Below are positions 51,048 through 60,115 of a DNA stretch of 64,000 nt, piece by piece. Source of the stretch: DATAOG01 sp963753685 (GTDB taxonomy: Bacteria > Pseudomonadota > Alphaproteobacteria > Geminicoccales > Geminicoccaceae). The position numbers and the translations under genes are program-made. The stretch is taken from positions 124,001 to 188,000 of the forward strand of contig CAVWDE010000008.1 of NCBI GenBank assembly GCA_963753685.1, given 5' to 3'. How positions within the stretch are numbered: the stretch's first letter is position 1; each line of letters opens with the position of its first letter. The notes below the pieces were generated by a model that was given only the letters and a program-made list of their open reading frames with translations, ran no database searches and was not told where the DNA came from.

Positions 51048-51095
51048 AACCAGTCCGAATTGGTTCTAATGTGCTTACCGCGAGGCCAATGTCAA
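51048..51095 (-). promoter_or_regulatory. suf operon promoter and inverted-repeat operator
   Basis: On the minus strand a perfect TTGACA -35 lies at 51095-51090 and a CATTAG -10-like hexamer at 51071-51066, 18 bp apart. The dyad AACCAGTCCGAATTGGTT (51048-51065; arms AACCA and TGGTT) sits just past the -10, over the likely start site. This fits repression by the Rrf2 regulator encoded 28 bp downstream. Confidence 0.65.
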
Positions 51096-51193
51096 GCCCA
51101 GCTTCGATCAGCTTAATCACAGACCTGCGCGGGTGTTTAGAAGGGTCCGAGATTGCTGATGGGGCCGCAAGCGCCCAGCGGCCGTCAGCGGCG

Positions 51194-52285
51194 CTACAGC
51201 AGGCGCAGCTGCCTGCGGCCTGCGACCGGCGGCTCGAACAGATCGGTTCGCAACGGCGGCCGCGGTCGGTCGAGGCCGAACCGGCGCTTGGCCAGCGCAA
51301 AGCGCCTCGCGATCAGCTCGGCATAGGCACCCTCGCCGCGCATCCGCGAGCCGAAGCGCGGATCGTTGAGCCGGCCGCCGCGACACTGCCGGATCAGGGC
51401 GAGCACATGCCGGGCGCGCAGCGGCGCGTGCGCCTCCAGCCAGGCCTCGAACAACTCCTTCAGCTCGTGCGGCAGGCGCAGCAGCACGTAACCGGCGTGG
51501 CGGGCGCCGGCAGCCTCAGCCGCCTCGAGCACGGCCTCCATCTCGTGATCATTCAGGCCCGGGATGATCGGAGCCACCATGACGGTCGCGGGCACGCCCG
51601 CGGCGTGGAGCGCGCGCAGCGTTTCCATTCGGCGATGCGGCGCCGCCGCGCGCGGCTCGAGGGTGCGCGCGCGGCCAGGATCGAGCGTGGTCACCGAGAC
51701 GGCGACCGACGCGAGGCCGTCCGCAGCCATCGGCGCCAGCAGGTCGAGGTCGCGGAGCACCGCCGCGGACTTTGTGACGATCGTCACCGGGTGCCGGCAT
51801 TGCGCCAGGACCTCGAGGATCGCGCGCGTGATGCCGAGCCGCCGTTCTTGCGGCTGGTAGACATCGGTGTTGGTGCCGAGCGCGATCGGCTGGCAGCGAT
51901 AGCCGGGCCTGGCGAGCTCGCGCTCGAGCAGCGGCCCGGCGTCGAGCTTGGCGTAGATCTTGGTCTCGAAGTCGAGCCCCGGCGACAGCCCCAGATAGGC
52001 GTGGCTGGGACGCGCATAGCAATAGATGCAGCCGTGCTCGCAGCCGCGATAGGGGTTGATCGACTGCTCGAATGGGATGTCCGGTGAGGCGTTGCGGACG
52101 AGCACGCTCCGGCTGGCATCCGGCCGCACCTCGGTCGGCGGCGGCGGCGCCTCGGCCTCCAGCTCCGCAAGCGAGCCCCAGCCGTCGTCGAACGGATCGA
52201 GCTCGGCGCGCTCGAACCGGACCTTAGGATTGAAGCTGGCACCCCGTCCCTTGCGTGGCGGCGCCGGTGGCAACGGTTTGTCCAT
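51194..52285 (-). CDS. PA0069-family radical SAM protein
   Basis: 363 residues. The Fe-S site is CEHGCIYC (C-x3-C-x2-C) with YCYARPSHAYLGLSPGLDFETKIYAK after it. SplB-like (spore photolyase-type) barrel with IALGTNTDVYQPQERRLGITR and IPGLNDHE. Substrate not known. ATG 52285; the frame stays open before that but without family match. Divergent from the S9 peptidase gene with 124 bp between. Confidence 0.9.
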   Translation of the reverse strand: MDKPLPPAPPRKGRGASFNPKVRFERAELDPFDDGWGSLAELEAEAPPPPTEVRPDASRSVLVRNASPDIPFEQSINPYRGCEHGCIYCYARPSHAYLGLSPGLDFETKIYAKLDAGPLLERELARPGYRCQPIALGTNTDVYQPQERRLGITRAILEVLAQCRHPVTIVTKSAAVLRDLDLLAPMAADGLASVAVSVTTLDPGRARTLEPRAAAPHRRMETLRALHAAGVPATVMVAPIIPGLNDHEMEAVLEAAEAAGARHAGYVLLRLPHELKELFEAWLEAHAPLRARHVLALIRQCRGGRLNDPRFGSRMRGEGAYAELIARRFALAKRRFGLDRPRPPLRTDLFEPPVAGRRQLRLL

Positions 52286-52409
52286 GGCCACAAGGTTAGT
52301 CCGCCGGTTGGAACATAACAAGAACAAACCGCCCGCTCCCGGCTCGCTCCCTGGCGCCGCCGGGGCGAGCTGCGTAGTCTGCCGTGACCGTCGGCAAGGA
52401 GTGGCAGGC

Positions 52410-54341
52410 ATGGCAAAAGTCGCGGGCTACGGCTGCTGGACGTCGCCGATCAGCGCCGAGCTGGTCACCCGCGCCCAGGTCGGACTGGCACAGCCGATGC
52501 TCGATCGCGGGGTCGCCTGGTGGCTCGAGGTCCGGCCCGAAGAAGGCGGGCGCACCGTACTGGTGCGGCGGCCGCTGGACGGCACGGCCACCGATCTCAC
52601 CCCGCCGCCCTTCAACGTCCGCACGCGCGTCCATGAATATGGCGGCGGCGCCTATGCGGTCCGGGACGGCGTGGTGGTCGCGGTCAACTTCGCCGACCAG
52701 CGCCTCTACCGCCTTGATCCGGGCCGTCCGGTGCAGCCGATCACGCCCGCGAACGGCGATCGTCTGCGCTACGCCGATCTCGAGCTCGACCCCGCCGGCA
52801 AGCGGGTCCTGGCGGTGCGCGAGGACCACAGGTCAGGGGCCGAAGGGGTCAACAGCATCGTCGCGCTCGACCTCGACCGGCGCGACGACCCCGGCCGCCG
52901 GCTGGCCTCGGGCCACGACTTCTTCAGCTCGCCCCGCCTCAGCCCCGATCGCCGGCAGCTGGCCTGGCTCAGCTGGGACCACCCCAACATGCCGTGGGAC
53001 GGGACCGAGCTCTGGCTCGCCGAGATCGGCACGGATTCCCACCTCAGCGCCTCTCGGCGGGTCGCCGGCGGACCGGGGGAGTCGATCGTGCAGCCGGCCT
53101 GGTCACCCGACGGCCGGCTCTGCTTCGTGTCCGATCGGACCGGCTGGTGGAACCTATACCGGCTGGGTGAAGCCGGGCCTGTCCCCGTCTGCCCGATGTC
53201 TGCCGAATTCGCCGGGCCGGCCTGGACCTTCGGCGGCCGCTGGTACGGGTTCCTCGATGCCGGCACCATCCTTGCCTGCTTCACCGAGGCCGGCCGCTGG
53301 CATCTGGCGCGGATCGACCTCGCAAGCGGCCGTCTGACCCGCCTGCCGCTGCCCTGGACCGAGCTCTCCGGGGTCAGCATCGCCGGCGGCCGCGCGCTGC
53401 TGCGTGCCGGCGCGCCCGACCGGCCGGCGGCGATCCTGCTACTCGACCCCACGAACGGGCAGATGCGCGAGCTGCGCTCGGCAGGCGCGCTGCCGGTCGA
53501 CCCGGTCTGGCTGGCACGGCCCGAGGCGACCCGGTTCCCGAGCGGGCCGGGCGAGAGCGCACATGCCCTCTACTATCCACCGACCAGCCCGGAGTTCGTG
53601 GCACCCGCAGGCGAGAGGCCGCCGCTGATCGTCAAGAGTCACGGCGGTCCGACCGGCAGCACCTCGAGCGAGCTCAGGCTCGCGACCCAGTTCTGGACCT
53701 CGCGCGGTTTCGCTGTCTGCGATGTCGACTACGGCGGCAGCACCGGCTATGGCCGCGCCTACCGCGCGCGCCTGGACGGCCGCTGGGGCGAGGTCGACGT
53801 CCAGGACTGCGTCAACGCCGCACGCGCGCTCGTGGCAGACGGTCGGGCAGACGCGGAGCGGCTCGCGATCACCGGCGGCAGCGCCGGCGGCTATACCACC
53901 CTTTGCGCGCTCACCTACCACGACCTCTTCCGAGCCGGCGCCAGCCACTACGGGATCAGCGACCTCGAGGCGCTCGCCCGCGACACCCACAAGTTTGAGA
54001 GCCGCTATCTAGACCGCCTGGTCGGGCCGTATCCAGAGGCGATCGAAGTGTACCGGGCGCGCTCGCCGATCCACCACGTGGACCGCCTGTCCTGCCCGAT
54101 CATCTTCTTTCAGGGCCTCGAGGACGCGGTCGTGCCGCCGAACCAGGCGGAGATGATGGTCGAGGCGCTGCGCCGAAAGGGCCTGCCGGTCGCCTATCTT
54201 ACTTTCGCGGGCGAGCAGCACGGCTTTCGCAAGGCCGAGACCATCCAACGCGTGCTGCTCGCCGAGCTCACCTTCTACGGCCGCGTGTTCGGCTTCGCCC
54301 CGGCAGACGCGTTGTCCGACCTGGCGATCGAGAACCTCTAG
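52410..54341 (+). CDS. S9 family (prolyl oligopeptidase-type) peptidase
   Basis: 643 residues. N-terminal seven-blade-like propeller, then an alpha/beta-hydrolase domain with the nucleophile S491 in GGSAGGY; the Asp in GLEDAVVPPNQAEM and the His in GEQHGFRK complete the triad. YGGSTGYGRAYRARLDGRWGEVDVQD is a dipeptidyl/acylaminoacyl peptidase signature. No signal peptide, so it is probably cytoplasmic. ATG 52410 has AAGGAG upstream. It overlaps the convergent esterase by 4 bp. Confidence 0.9.
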   Translation: MAKVAGYGCWTSPISAELVTRAQVGLAQPMLDRGVAWWLEVRPEEGGRTVLVRRPLDGTATDLTPPPFNVRTRVHEYGGGAYAVRDGVVVAVNFADQRLYRLDPGRPVQPITPANGDRLRYADLELDPAGKRVLAVREDHRSGAEGVNSIVALDLDRRDDPGRRLASGHDFFSSPRLSPDRRQLAWLSWDHPNMPWDGTELWLAEIGTDSHLSASRRVAGGPGESIVQPAWSPDGRLCFVSDRTGWWNLYRLGEAGPVPVCPMSAEFAGPAWTFGGRWYGFLDAGTILACFTEAGRWHLARIDLASGRLTRLPLPWTELSGVSIAGGRALLRAGAPDRPAAILLLDPTNGQMRELRSAGALPVDPVWLARPEATRFPSGPGESAHALYYPPTSPEFVAPAGERPPLIVKSHGGPTGSTSSELRLATQFWTSRGFAVCDVDYGGSTGYGRAYRARLDGRWGEVDVQDCVNAARALVADGRADAERLAITGGSAGGYTTLCALTYHDLFRAGASHYGISDLEALARDTHKFESRYLDRLVGPYPEAIEVYRARSPIHHVDRLSCPIIFFQGLEDAVVPPNQAEMMVEALRRKGLPVAYLTFAGEQHGFRKAETIQRVLLAELTFYGRVFGFAPADALSDLAIENL

Positions 54342-55009
54342 ACGCTCTTCTCCGCATCGGCGAAGGCCGTGGCGAGGAACGCGGCGCCGTGCTCGATGGT
54401 TGCGGGATCGATCCCATGCCCCAAGCTGCGCCGCACGGCCCACTGCACCGGCACCGCGGCCGCCTGCAGGCCCTGGACCGCGGCGTGCAGCGCCTGCACG
54501 GGCACGATCTCGTCAGCATCGCCATGGACCAGGAAGACCGGCGGCCGGCTCGTCACCTCGGCGGGCAGACGCTCGGCGCCGAGCAGGGCGCCCGAGTAGC
54601 CGAGCACAGCGGCGATCGCCGGGCTCCGGCGGAGCGCCGCGTACAGCGCCAGCATGGTGCCCTGCGAGAAGCCGACCAGGGCGAGCTGGCGCGGGTCGAG
54701 CCCGGCGCCCTCGAGTTCGGCGTCGAGGAAGGCGTTCAGCACCGGCAGGCTCGCCTGAACGCCGGCCAGGAGCGCCGCCGGGCGCCGGTCGCGGAGCGAG
54801 AACCACTGCCGGCCGAAGGGCGCCATGTCGCAGGGCTCGGGCCCGTCGGGGGCGATGAAGGCGGCATGCGGCAGGCGCCGGGCGAGCGCCGGCGCCAGCT
54901 CGATCAGATCGTTGCCATCGGCGCCGACCCCGTGCAGCAGGACCACCAGCTGGCGCGGTGGACCGGGCTGGCGGGGCGGCAGGCGGGGTCCGGACAGGAG
55001 GGCCATCAT
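54338..55009 (-). CDS. carboxylesterase/phospholipase (alpha/beta hydrolase)
   Basis: 223 residues. Family of small serine esterases: LVVLLHGVGADGNDLIELAP, nucleophile in GFSQGTM, Asp in VHGDADEIVP and a C-terminal LGHGIDPATI His. Acts on short acyl esters or lysophospholipids. ATG 55009 (or 55006) with an AGGA box; the upstream ATG 55096 is not supported by the family. Converges with the S9 gene and diverges from gluQ. Confidence 0.85.
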   Translation of the reverse strand: MMALLSGPRLPPRQPGPPRQLVVLLHGVGADGNDLIELAPALARRLPHAAFIAPDGPEPCDMAPFGRQWFSLRDRRPAALLAGVQASLPVLNAFLDAELEGAGLDPRQLALVGFSQGTMLALYAALRRSPAIAAVLGYSGALLGAERLPAEVTSRPPVFLVHGDADEIVPVQALHAAVQGLQAAAVPVQWAVRRSLGHGIDPATIEHGAAFLATAFADAEKSV

Positions 55010-55122
55010 CAGTCCTCGCGAGAGCGGTGCGCGACCATACATAGCTTGCCAAGCGGCGCGCGCGCGATCATGTTCGCGGCGCCCGATCGACCCCAAGCTT
55101 GGTCCGCACGCCCCGCTACCGT

Positions 55123-56037
55123 ATGCTCAAAGGCGCCGACTTCCTGCCGCTGCCCCAGCCGGGTGATCAGCCGACGGTCACGCGCTTTGCGCCGACGCCG
55201 TCCGGCTATCTCCATCTCGGCCATGCCTATGCCGCGCTGGTCGCCTGGGAATCGGCGCGCGCCGCCGGCGGCCGCTTCCTGCTGCGGATCGAGGACATCG
55301 ACCGGGCCCGCTGCCGGCCCGAGTTCGAGCAGGGCATCCTCGAGGATCTGCGCTGGCTCGGGCTCGACTGGGACGGCCAGCCGGTGCGCCAGTCGGAGCG
55401 CATGCCGCTCTACGACCAGGCCCTCGACCGGCTCGACCGGCTGGGCGTGCTCTACCCCTGCTTTTGCACCCGGCGGCGGATCCGGGCCGAGATCGCCCAC
55501 GCCGGGCAGGCGCCGCACGGACCCGCGGGCGAAGCCGTCTACCCCGGCATCTGCCGCAGCCTGAGCGCGGCCGAGCGGCGCCTGCGAATCGCCGCGGGCG
55601 AGCCGTTCGCGCTCCGTCTGGACATCGCGCGCTCGCTCGCGCAGACCGGGCCGCTGGTCTGGGACGATCTGCGCGCCGGCCGGATCGAGGCGCGCCCGGA
55701 GTTGCTCGGCGACGTCGTGCTCGCGCGCAAGGACGTGCCGGGCAGCTACCATCTGGCGGTGACGCTCGACGACGCGCTGCAGGGCGTGACGCTGGTGACG
55801 CGCGGCGAGGATCTGTTCCACGCCACCCACATCCACCGCCTGCTGCAGGCGCTCCTGGGACTCGCGCCGCCGCGCTATTACCATCACAATCTGATCGCCG
55901 ACTCGACGGGGCTGCGGCTGGCCAAGCGCAATCGCGCGGTCACCCTGCGCACGGTCCGCCAGTCGGGGCGCCGGCCGCACGAGCTCTGGGCCCTGCTCGG
56001 CCTGCCCGAGCCGGCGCCGGCCACGTCGGTCGGATGA
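55123..56037 (+). CDS. gluQ: glutamyl-Q tRNA(Asp) synthetase
   Basis: 304 residues (313 from TTG 55099). Truncated glutamyl-tRNA synthetase that charges queuosine at position 34 of tRNA(Asp). TRFAPTPSGYLHLGHAYAAL (HIGH-type), LRIEDIDRARCRPEF and LRLAKRNRA (KMSKS-type) are seen; the anticodon-binding part of GluRS is missing, as expected. A CxC-x-Y-x-C-like zinc motif (YPCFCTRR...YPGICR) is present. Overlaps the next gene by ATGA. Confidence 0.93.
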   Translation: MLKGADFLPLPQPGDQPTVTRFAPTPSGYLHLGHAYAALVAWESARAAGGRFLLRIEDIDRARCRPEFEQGILEDLRWLGLDWDGQPVRQSERMPLYDQALDRLDRLGVLYPCFCTRRRIRAEIAHAGQAPHGPAGEAVYPGICRSLSAAERRLRIAAGEPFALRLDIARSLAQTGPLVWDDLRAGRIEARPELLGDVVLARKDVPGSYHLAVTLDDALQGVTLVTRGEDLFHATHIHRLLQALLGLAPPRYYHHNLIADSTGLRLAKRNRAVTLRTVRQSGRRPHELWALLGLPEPAPATSVG

Positions 56038-56987
56038 CCGGCGCCGCGCTCCGCTCGGCCCTGCTCCTGGTCGTCGGCTTCGGCATGCTGGCGTGCAGCA
56101 CCACCACCGATCCCGTCGTGGTCGAGGCCCCGAGCGTGCCGCGCCGGGAGTGGCTGCCCGACGGGCCGCCGCGCGCGGTGATCCTGGCCGTGCACGGCTT
56201 CAACGACTACAGCAACGCGTTCGTCGACTTCGGTGCCTACGCGGCCGACCACGGCATCGCGGTGTACGCCTACGATCAGAGCGGGTTCGGCGCCAACCCG
56301 AATGCCGGCCGCTGGCCGGGGATCGGGACCCTGGTCGCCGACCTGGCTCGCGAGCGCGCGCGCATCGCCGCCCGCTACCCCGACCGACCGGTCTATCTGC
56401 TCGGCGAAAGCATGGGCGCCGCGGTTCTGATCGCCGCGGTCGCCGCCCATGCCCCCCTCGATGCCGCCGGCATGATCATGACCGCGCCCGCCGTCTGGGG
56501 CGGCGACCAGCTCAATCCGTTCTACCGCACCGTGCTCTGGCTCGCGGACCACGTGGCTCCGGGGCTGACGCTGACCGGCGAGAGCCTGGGCGTCCTGGCC
56601 TCGGACAACCTGGACATGCTACGGGCGCTCTCGGCGGACCCCTTGTTCATCAAGGCGACCCGGGTCGATGCCATCGCCGGCCTGGTCCGGCTGATGGATC
56701 TGGCCTACGCCGCGGCGCCCGATCTGCCCGGGCCGCTCCTGGTCCTGGGCGGTGCCCGTGACGAGGTGGTGCCGCCCAAGGCGCATACCGCCATGCTCGA
56801 GCGCCTGACCGCCGACCCGTGCACCGAGGTCGTCTACCCCAACGGCTGGCATCTCCTCCTGCGCGACCTCGACCGCCAGCTGGTCTGGGACGACATCCTC
56901 GCCTGGATCGATGGCCAGCCCTTGCCGTCCGGCCTCGCCAAGCCCTGCGGCGGCTCGCTCAAAGTGGTCGCTGCAGCGCGCGGGTGA
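56034..56987 (+). CDS. alpha/beta hydrolase lipoprotein (monoglyceride lipase-like)
   Basis: 317 residues. N-terminal signal with lipobox MLAC, lipid Cys at 21, so it is likely outer- or inner-membrane anchored. The hydrolase core has ILAVHGFNDYSNAFVDFGAYAADHGIAVYAYDQSGFG, nucleophile in LLGESMGAAV, Asp in GGARDEVVPP and His in NGWHLLLRD. Resembles monoacylglycerol lipases. Cotranslated with gluQ (4-bp overlap); its end overlaps the convergent oxidoreductase by 29 bp. Confidence 0.85.
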   Translation: MTGAALRSALLLVVGFGMLACSTTTDPVVVEAPSVPRREWLPDGPPRAVILAVHGFNDYSNAFVDFGAYAADHGIAVYAYDQSGFGANPNAGRWPGIGTLVADLARERARIAARYPDRPVYLLGESMGAAVLIAAVAAHAPLDAAGMIMTAPAVWGGDQLNPFYRTVLWLADHVAPGLTLTGESLGVLASDNLDMLRALSADPLFIKATRVDAIAGLVRLMDLAYAAAPDLPGPLLVLGGARDEVVPPKAHTAMLERLTADPCTEVVYPNGWHLLLRDLDRQLVWDDILAWIDGQPLPSGLAKPCGGSLKVVAAARG

Positions 56988-57900
56988 TGCGAAGCGCGCT
57001 GTCGAGCGCCAGCCGTCCGTCCGCCCCCGACACGGCGACCGCCCGCTCGCCGCGCACCGCCGCCAGGAACGCCTCGATCTCCAGCTTCAACGGATCGTTG
57101 GCCGCAAACCGGCGCCGCTCGATCCGCACATCCGGCACGCCCGGAAACATTTCGCCCGACCCCTTGCGCGCGATCGTCGCCTCACCCGCCTGGAAGTCGA
57201 TCGACAGATAGGCATCTCTTTGGAACAGCCGCATCTTGCGCTCGCTCTTGAGGCTCACCCGGCTGGCGGTGACGTTGACCACACAACCACCCTCGAAGTG
57301 CAGCCTGGCGTTGGCAATATCGTCCTCGCCCGAGAGCACCGGCACGCCGACCGCATCGACCGCTGCCAACGGCCGCCCGACCAGCTGCTGGATCAGGTCG
57401 ATGTCGTGGATCATCAGATCCAGCACCACGTCGACATCGGTACCCCGCGGCTTGAAGGGCGCAAGCCGGTGCGACTCGATGAACAGCGGCTCCTTCAAAA
57501 CGTCGGCAAGGGCTAAGAGGGCAGCGTTGAAACGCTCGAGATGGCCGATCTGGAGCACTACGCCACGCGCCTTTGCGAGTGCGATCAGCGTGTCCGCCTC
57601 CTCGAGCATCGCCGCGATGGGTTTTTCGAGGAGAACGTGCAGGCCGGCGTCCAGGAGCTGACGCGCGACCGCGAAATGCGCCCGGGTCGGCACGACCACG
57701 CTCGCGGCCTCGGCTCGGCCCACGAGATCGCCGACGTCGCCCAGCGCCTCGATGCCCAGCCGCGCCCCGAGGTCTCGCGCCCGATCGAGTTCGCAATCGA
57801 CCACCGCGACCAGCTCGGCGCCCGTCAACGCAGCATATTTCTCGGCGTGATACCGGCCAAAATGGCCGCAACCGACGACCGCGGTGCGCACAGGCGTCAT
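56959..57900 (-). CDS. Gfo/Idh/MocA family oxidoreductase
   Basis: 313 residues. NAD(P) fold with AVVGCGHFGRYHAEKYAAL and then HVLLEKPIAAMLEEAD, QIGHLERFNAALLAL and DLMIHDIDLIQQLV (catalytic His). Similar proteins sit in alphaproteobacterial lipid A clusters, but no lpx gene is here, so substrate (a sugar or nucleotide sugar) is unknown. ATG 57900. It overlaps the upstream-facing hydrolase gene by 29 bp. Confidence 0.85.
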   Translation of the reverse strand: MTPVRTAVVGCGHFGRYHAEKYAALTGAELVAVVDCELDRARDLGARLGIEALGDVGDLVGRAEAASVVVPTRAHFAVARQLLDAGLHVLLEKPIAAMLEEADTLIALAKARGVVLQIGHLERFNAALLALADVLKEPLFIESHRLAPFKPRGTDVDVVLDLMIHDIDLIQQLVGRPLAAVDAVGVPVLSGEDDIANARLHFEGGCVVNVTASRVSLKSERKMRLFQRDAYLSIDFQAGEATIARKGSGEMFPGVPDVRIERRRFAANDPLKLEIEAFLAAVRGERAVAVSGADGRLALDSALRITRALQRPL

Positions 57901-57983
57901 CGACGCGACCTTCCGAGCTGTTGGCGATGCTCGAGAGAACCTGCCACCAGCCCTAGGGCTGGGGCAAGAACGGACCGCAGAGC

Positions 57984-60002
57984 TCAGGCCGGTTGCAGGA
58001 GGGCGGGTTGGAACTCTTCGAGCAGGCCCACGATCTCGGACATCACTTTGGCGAGCTGAAAATCTTTGGGCGTGAAGACGCGGGCGACGCCCTCGGCCAA
58101 CAGGCCCTCGGCATCCGCGGGCGGGATGATGCCGCCGACCACGACCAGAACGTCGGCAAGGCCCTCGGCGCGGAGCCTGGCCAGCACCTCGGCGACCTGC
58201 GCCCGGTGCGAGCCGGACAGGATCGAGAGGCCGACCACGTGCACGCCCTCCTCCAGCGCCGCGGCCGCGATCCGAGCTGGTGTCAGGCGGATGCCGTCGT
58301 AGACCACCTCGAAGCCGCAGTCGCGCGCCGCGACCGCGATCTGCTCGGCGCCGTTGGAATGACCGTCCAGCCCGGGTTTTCCCACCAGCATCTTCGGGCG
58401 GCGGCCAAGCCTTTCCGAGAGCTCCTCGACCCGGCCCCGAAGCCCTTCCCACGCCTCGGCGCCGGCGGCCGCCGCAGTGGCGCCGCTGACCCCGGTCGGG
58501 GCCCGATATTCCCCGAACAGCTCGCGCAGCGCCGCGGCCCATTCGCCGGTCGTGACCCCGGCGCGGGCGCCGGCGATCGAGGGCTCCATGACGTTCCGGC
58601 CCTCGCCGGCCGCTTGGCGCAGCGCCTCGAGCGCTGCGGCCACGGCGCGCGGGTCGCGGGCGGCGCGGTGGGCCTGGAGGCGCGCGATCTGATCCGCTTC
58701 TGCTCTGGAGTCGACCGCGAGAAAACCGCCATCGCTGCCGGCTGCGAGTGGCGAGTGTGCGCTCTCGGTGAAGCAGTTGACGCCCACCACCTTCTGCTCG
58801 CCGGCAGCGATCGCGGCGAGGCGGGCGCGGTTGCTCTCGACCAGGCGCTGCTTGATATAGCCGGATTCGACCGCCGCCAGCGCGCCGCCGAGGGCCTCGA
58901 TCCGCGCGAGCTCGGCGCGGGCCTCGGCTTTCAACTCCTCGACCCTGGCCGCGACCACGGGCGAGCCGTCGAACAGGTCCTCGTACTCAAGCAGATCGGT
59001 CTCGTAGGCCAGGATCTGCTGCATCCGCAGGCTCCATTGCTGGTCCCAGGGCCGCGGCAGGCCCAGCGCCTCGTTCCAGGCCGGCAGCTGGACCGCGCGC
59101 GCCCGGGCCGACTTGGACAGCACGACCGCCAGCGTCTCCAGCAGGATGCGGTAGACGTTGTTCTCGGGCTGCTGCTCGGTGAGGCCCAGCGAGTTGACCT
59201 GGACGCCATAACGGAAGCGGCGGAGCGCCGGGTCTTCGACCCCATAGCGCTCGCGCGTGATCTCGTCCCAGAGCTCACCGAAGGCGCGCAGCTTGCACAT
59301 CTCGGTGACGAAGCGGAGCCCGGCGTTGACGAAGAAGCTGATCCGCCCGACCACACGCGGCAGATCAGCGTCGGGCACCTGGCCGCTGCCGCCGACCGTG
59401 TCCAGGATCAGGGTCGCGGCGGCGAGCGCGTAAGCCAGCTCCTGGACCGGGGAGGCACCCGCCTCCTGCAAGTGATAGGAGCAGACGTTGACCGGGTTCC
59501 AGGCCGGCAGCTCGCGGTAGGTGAACGCGATCACGTCGGCGGTCAGCTTGAGCGACGGGCGCGGCGGGAAGATGAAGGTGCCGCGCGCGAGATATTCCTT
59601 GATCAGATCGTTCTGGACGGTGCCGGTGAGCTTTTCGCGCGCCGCACCCTGACGCTCCGCGACCACGATATAGAGCGCCAGCAGCCAGGGCGCGGTCGCG
59701 TTGATGGTCATCGAGGTGTTGCTCTGCTCGAGCGGGATGCCCTCGAACAGGGTCAGCATGTCGGGCAGGGCGCAGACCGGCACCCCGACCCGGCCGACCT
59801 CGCCCGCGGCCAGCGGATGGTCGCTGTCGTAGCCGGTCTGGGTCGGCAGATCGAAGGCCACCGACAGCCCGGTCTGGCCGCGCGCCAGATTGGCGCGGTA
59901 GAGCGCATTGCTGTCGGCGGCCGAGCTGTGCCCGGCATAGGTCCGGAACAGCCATGGCCGGTCGCGATGAGGCCGGTCGCGATGCGTTTTATTCGAAGCC
60001 AT
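57984..60002 (-). CDS. ecm: ethylmalonyl-CoA mutase
   Basis: 672 residues. B12-dependent mutase that converts ethylmalonyl-CoA to methylsuccinyl-CoA. Catalytic barrel with RPWLFRTYAGHSSAADSNALYR, LSVAFDLPTQTGYDSDHP and EQSNTSMTINATAPWLLALY; the C-terminal B12 domain has DGHSNGAEQ and GLSILSGSH. The MeaA-type length and its place beside ccr and mcd favour Ecm over methylmalonyl-CoA mutase. ATG 60002 with GGGAG upstream; divergent from the HTH-ccr gene. Confidence 0.93.
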   Translation of the reverse strand: MASNKTHRDRPHRDRPWLFRTYAGHSSAADSNALYRANLARGQTGLSVAFDLPTQTGYDSDHPLAAGEVGRVGVPVCALPDMLTLFEGIPLEQSNTSMTINATAPWLLALYIVVAERQGAAREKLTGTVQNDLIKEYLARGTFIFPPRPSLKLTADVIAFTYRELPAWNPVNVCSYHLQEAGASPVQELAYALAAATLILDTVGGSGQVPDADLPRVVGRISFFVNAGLRFVTEMCKLRAFGELWDEITRERYGVEDPALRRFRYGVQVNSLGLTEQQPENNVYRILLETLAVVLSKSARARAVQLPAWNEALGLPRPWDQQWSLRMQQILAYETDLLEYEDLFDGSPVVAARVEELKAEARAELARIEALGGALAAVESGYIKQRLVESNRARLAAIAAGEQKVVGVNCFTESAHSPLAAGSDGGFLAVDSRAEADQIARLQAHRAARDPRAVAAALEALRQAAGEGRNVMEPSIAGARAGVTTGEWAAALRELFGEYRAPTGVSGATAAAAGAEAWEGLRGRVEELSERLGRRPKMLVGKPGLDGHSNGAEQIAVAARDCGFEVVYDGIRLTPARIAAAALEEGVHVVGLSILSGSHRAQVAEVLARLRAEGLADVLVVVGGIIPPADAEGLLAEGVARVFTPKDFQLAKVMSEIVGLLEEFQPALLQPA

Positions 60003-60042
60003 GACGTGCTCCCGAGCTGGAACGTAACTGATCCGGCAGCGT

Positions 60043-60091
60043 TAGCGTTACGCTATTCAGTGTTGACAGTCAACACCTCATCACCTAACGT
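60043..60091. promoter_or_regulatory. divergent ecm/ccr promoters with two perfect palindromes
   Basis: Palindrome 1 is GTGTTGACAGTCAACAC (60060-60076); palindrome 2 is TAGCGTTACGCTA (60043-60055). Rightward: TTGACA (60063-60068), 17 bp, TAACGT (60086-60091). Leftward: TTGACT (60073-60068), 17 bp, TAACGC (60050-60045). Both -35 boxes fall inside palindrome 1 and palindrome 2 covers the ecm -10. A dimeric regulator bound there would control both units. Confidence 0.65.
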
Positions 60092-60115
60092 ATGCGGATC
60101 AGGGGAGACGAGGTG

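Noticed and set aside
60092..60115. ATG 60092 as the start of the HTH-Ccr protein
   Set aside because: It lies before the predicted transcription start and lacks a ribosome site; ATG 60116 has both.
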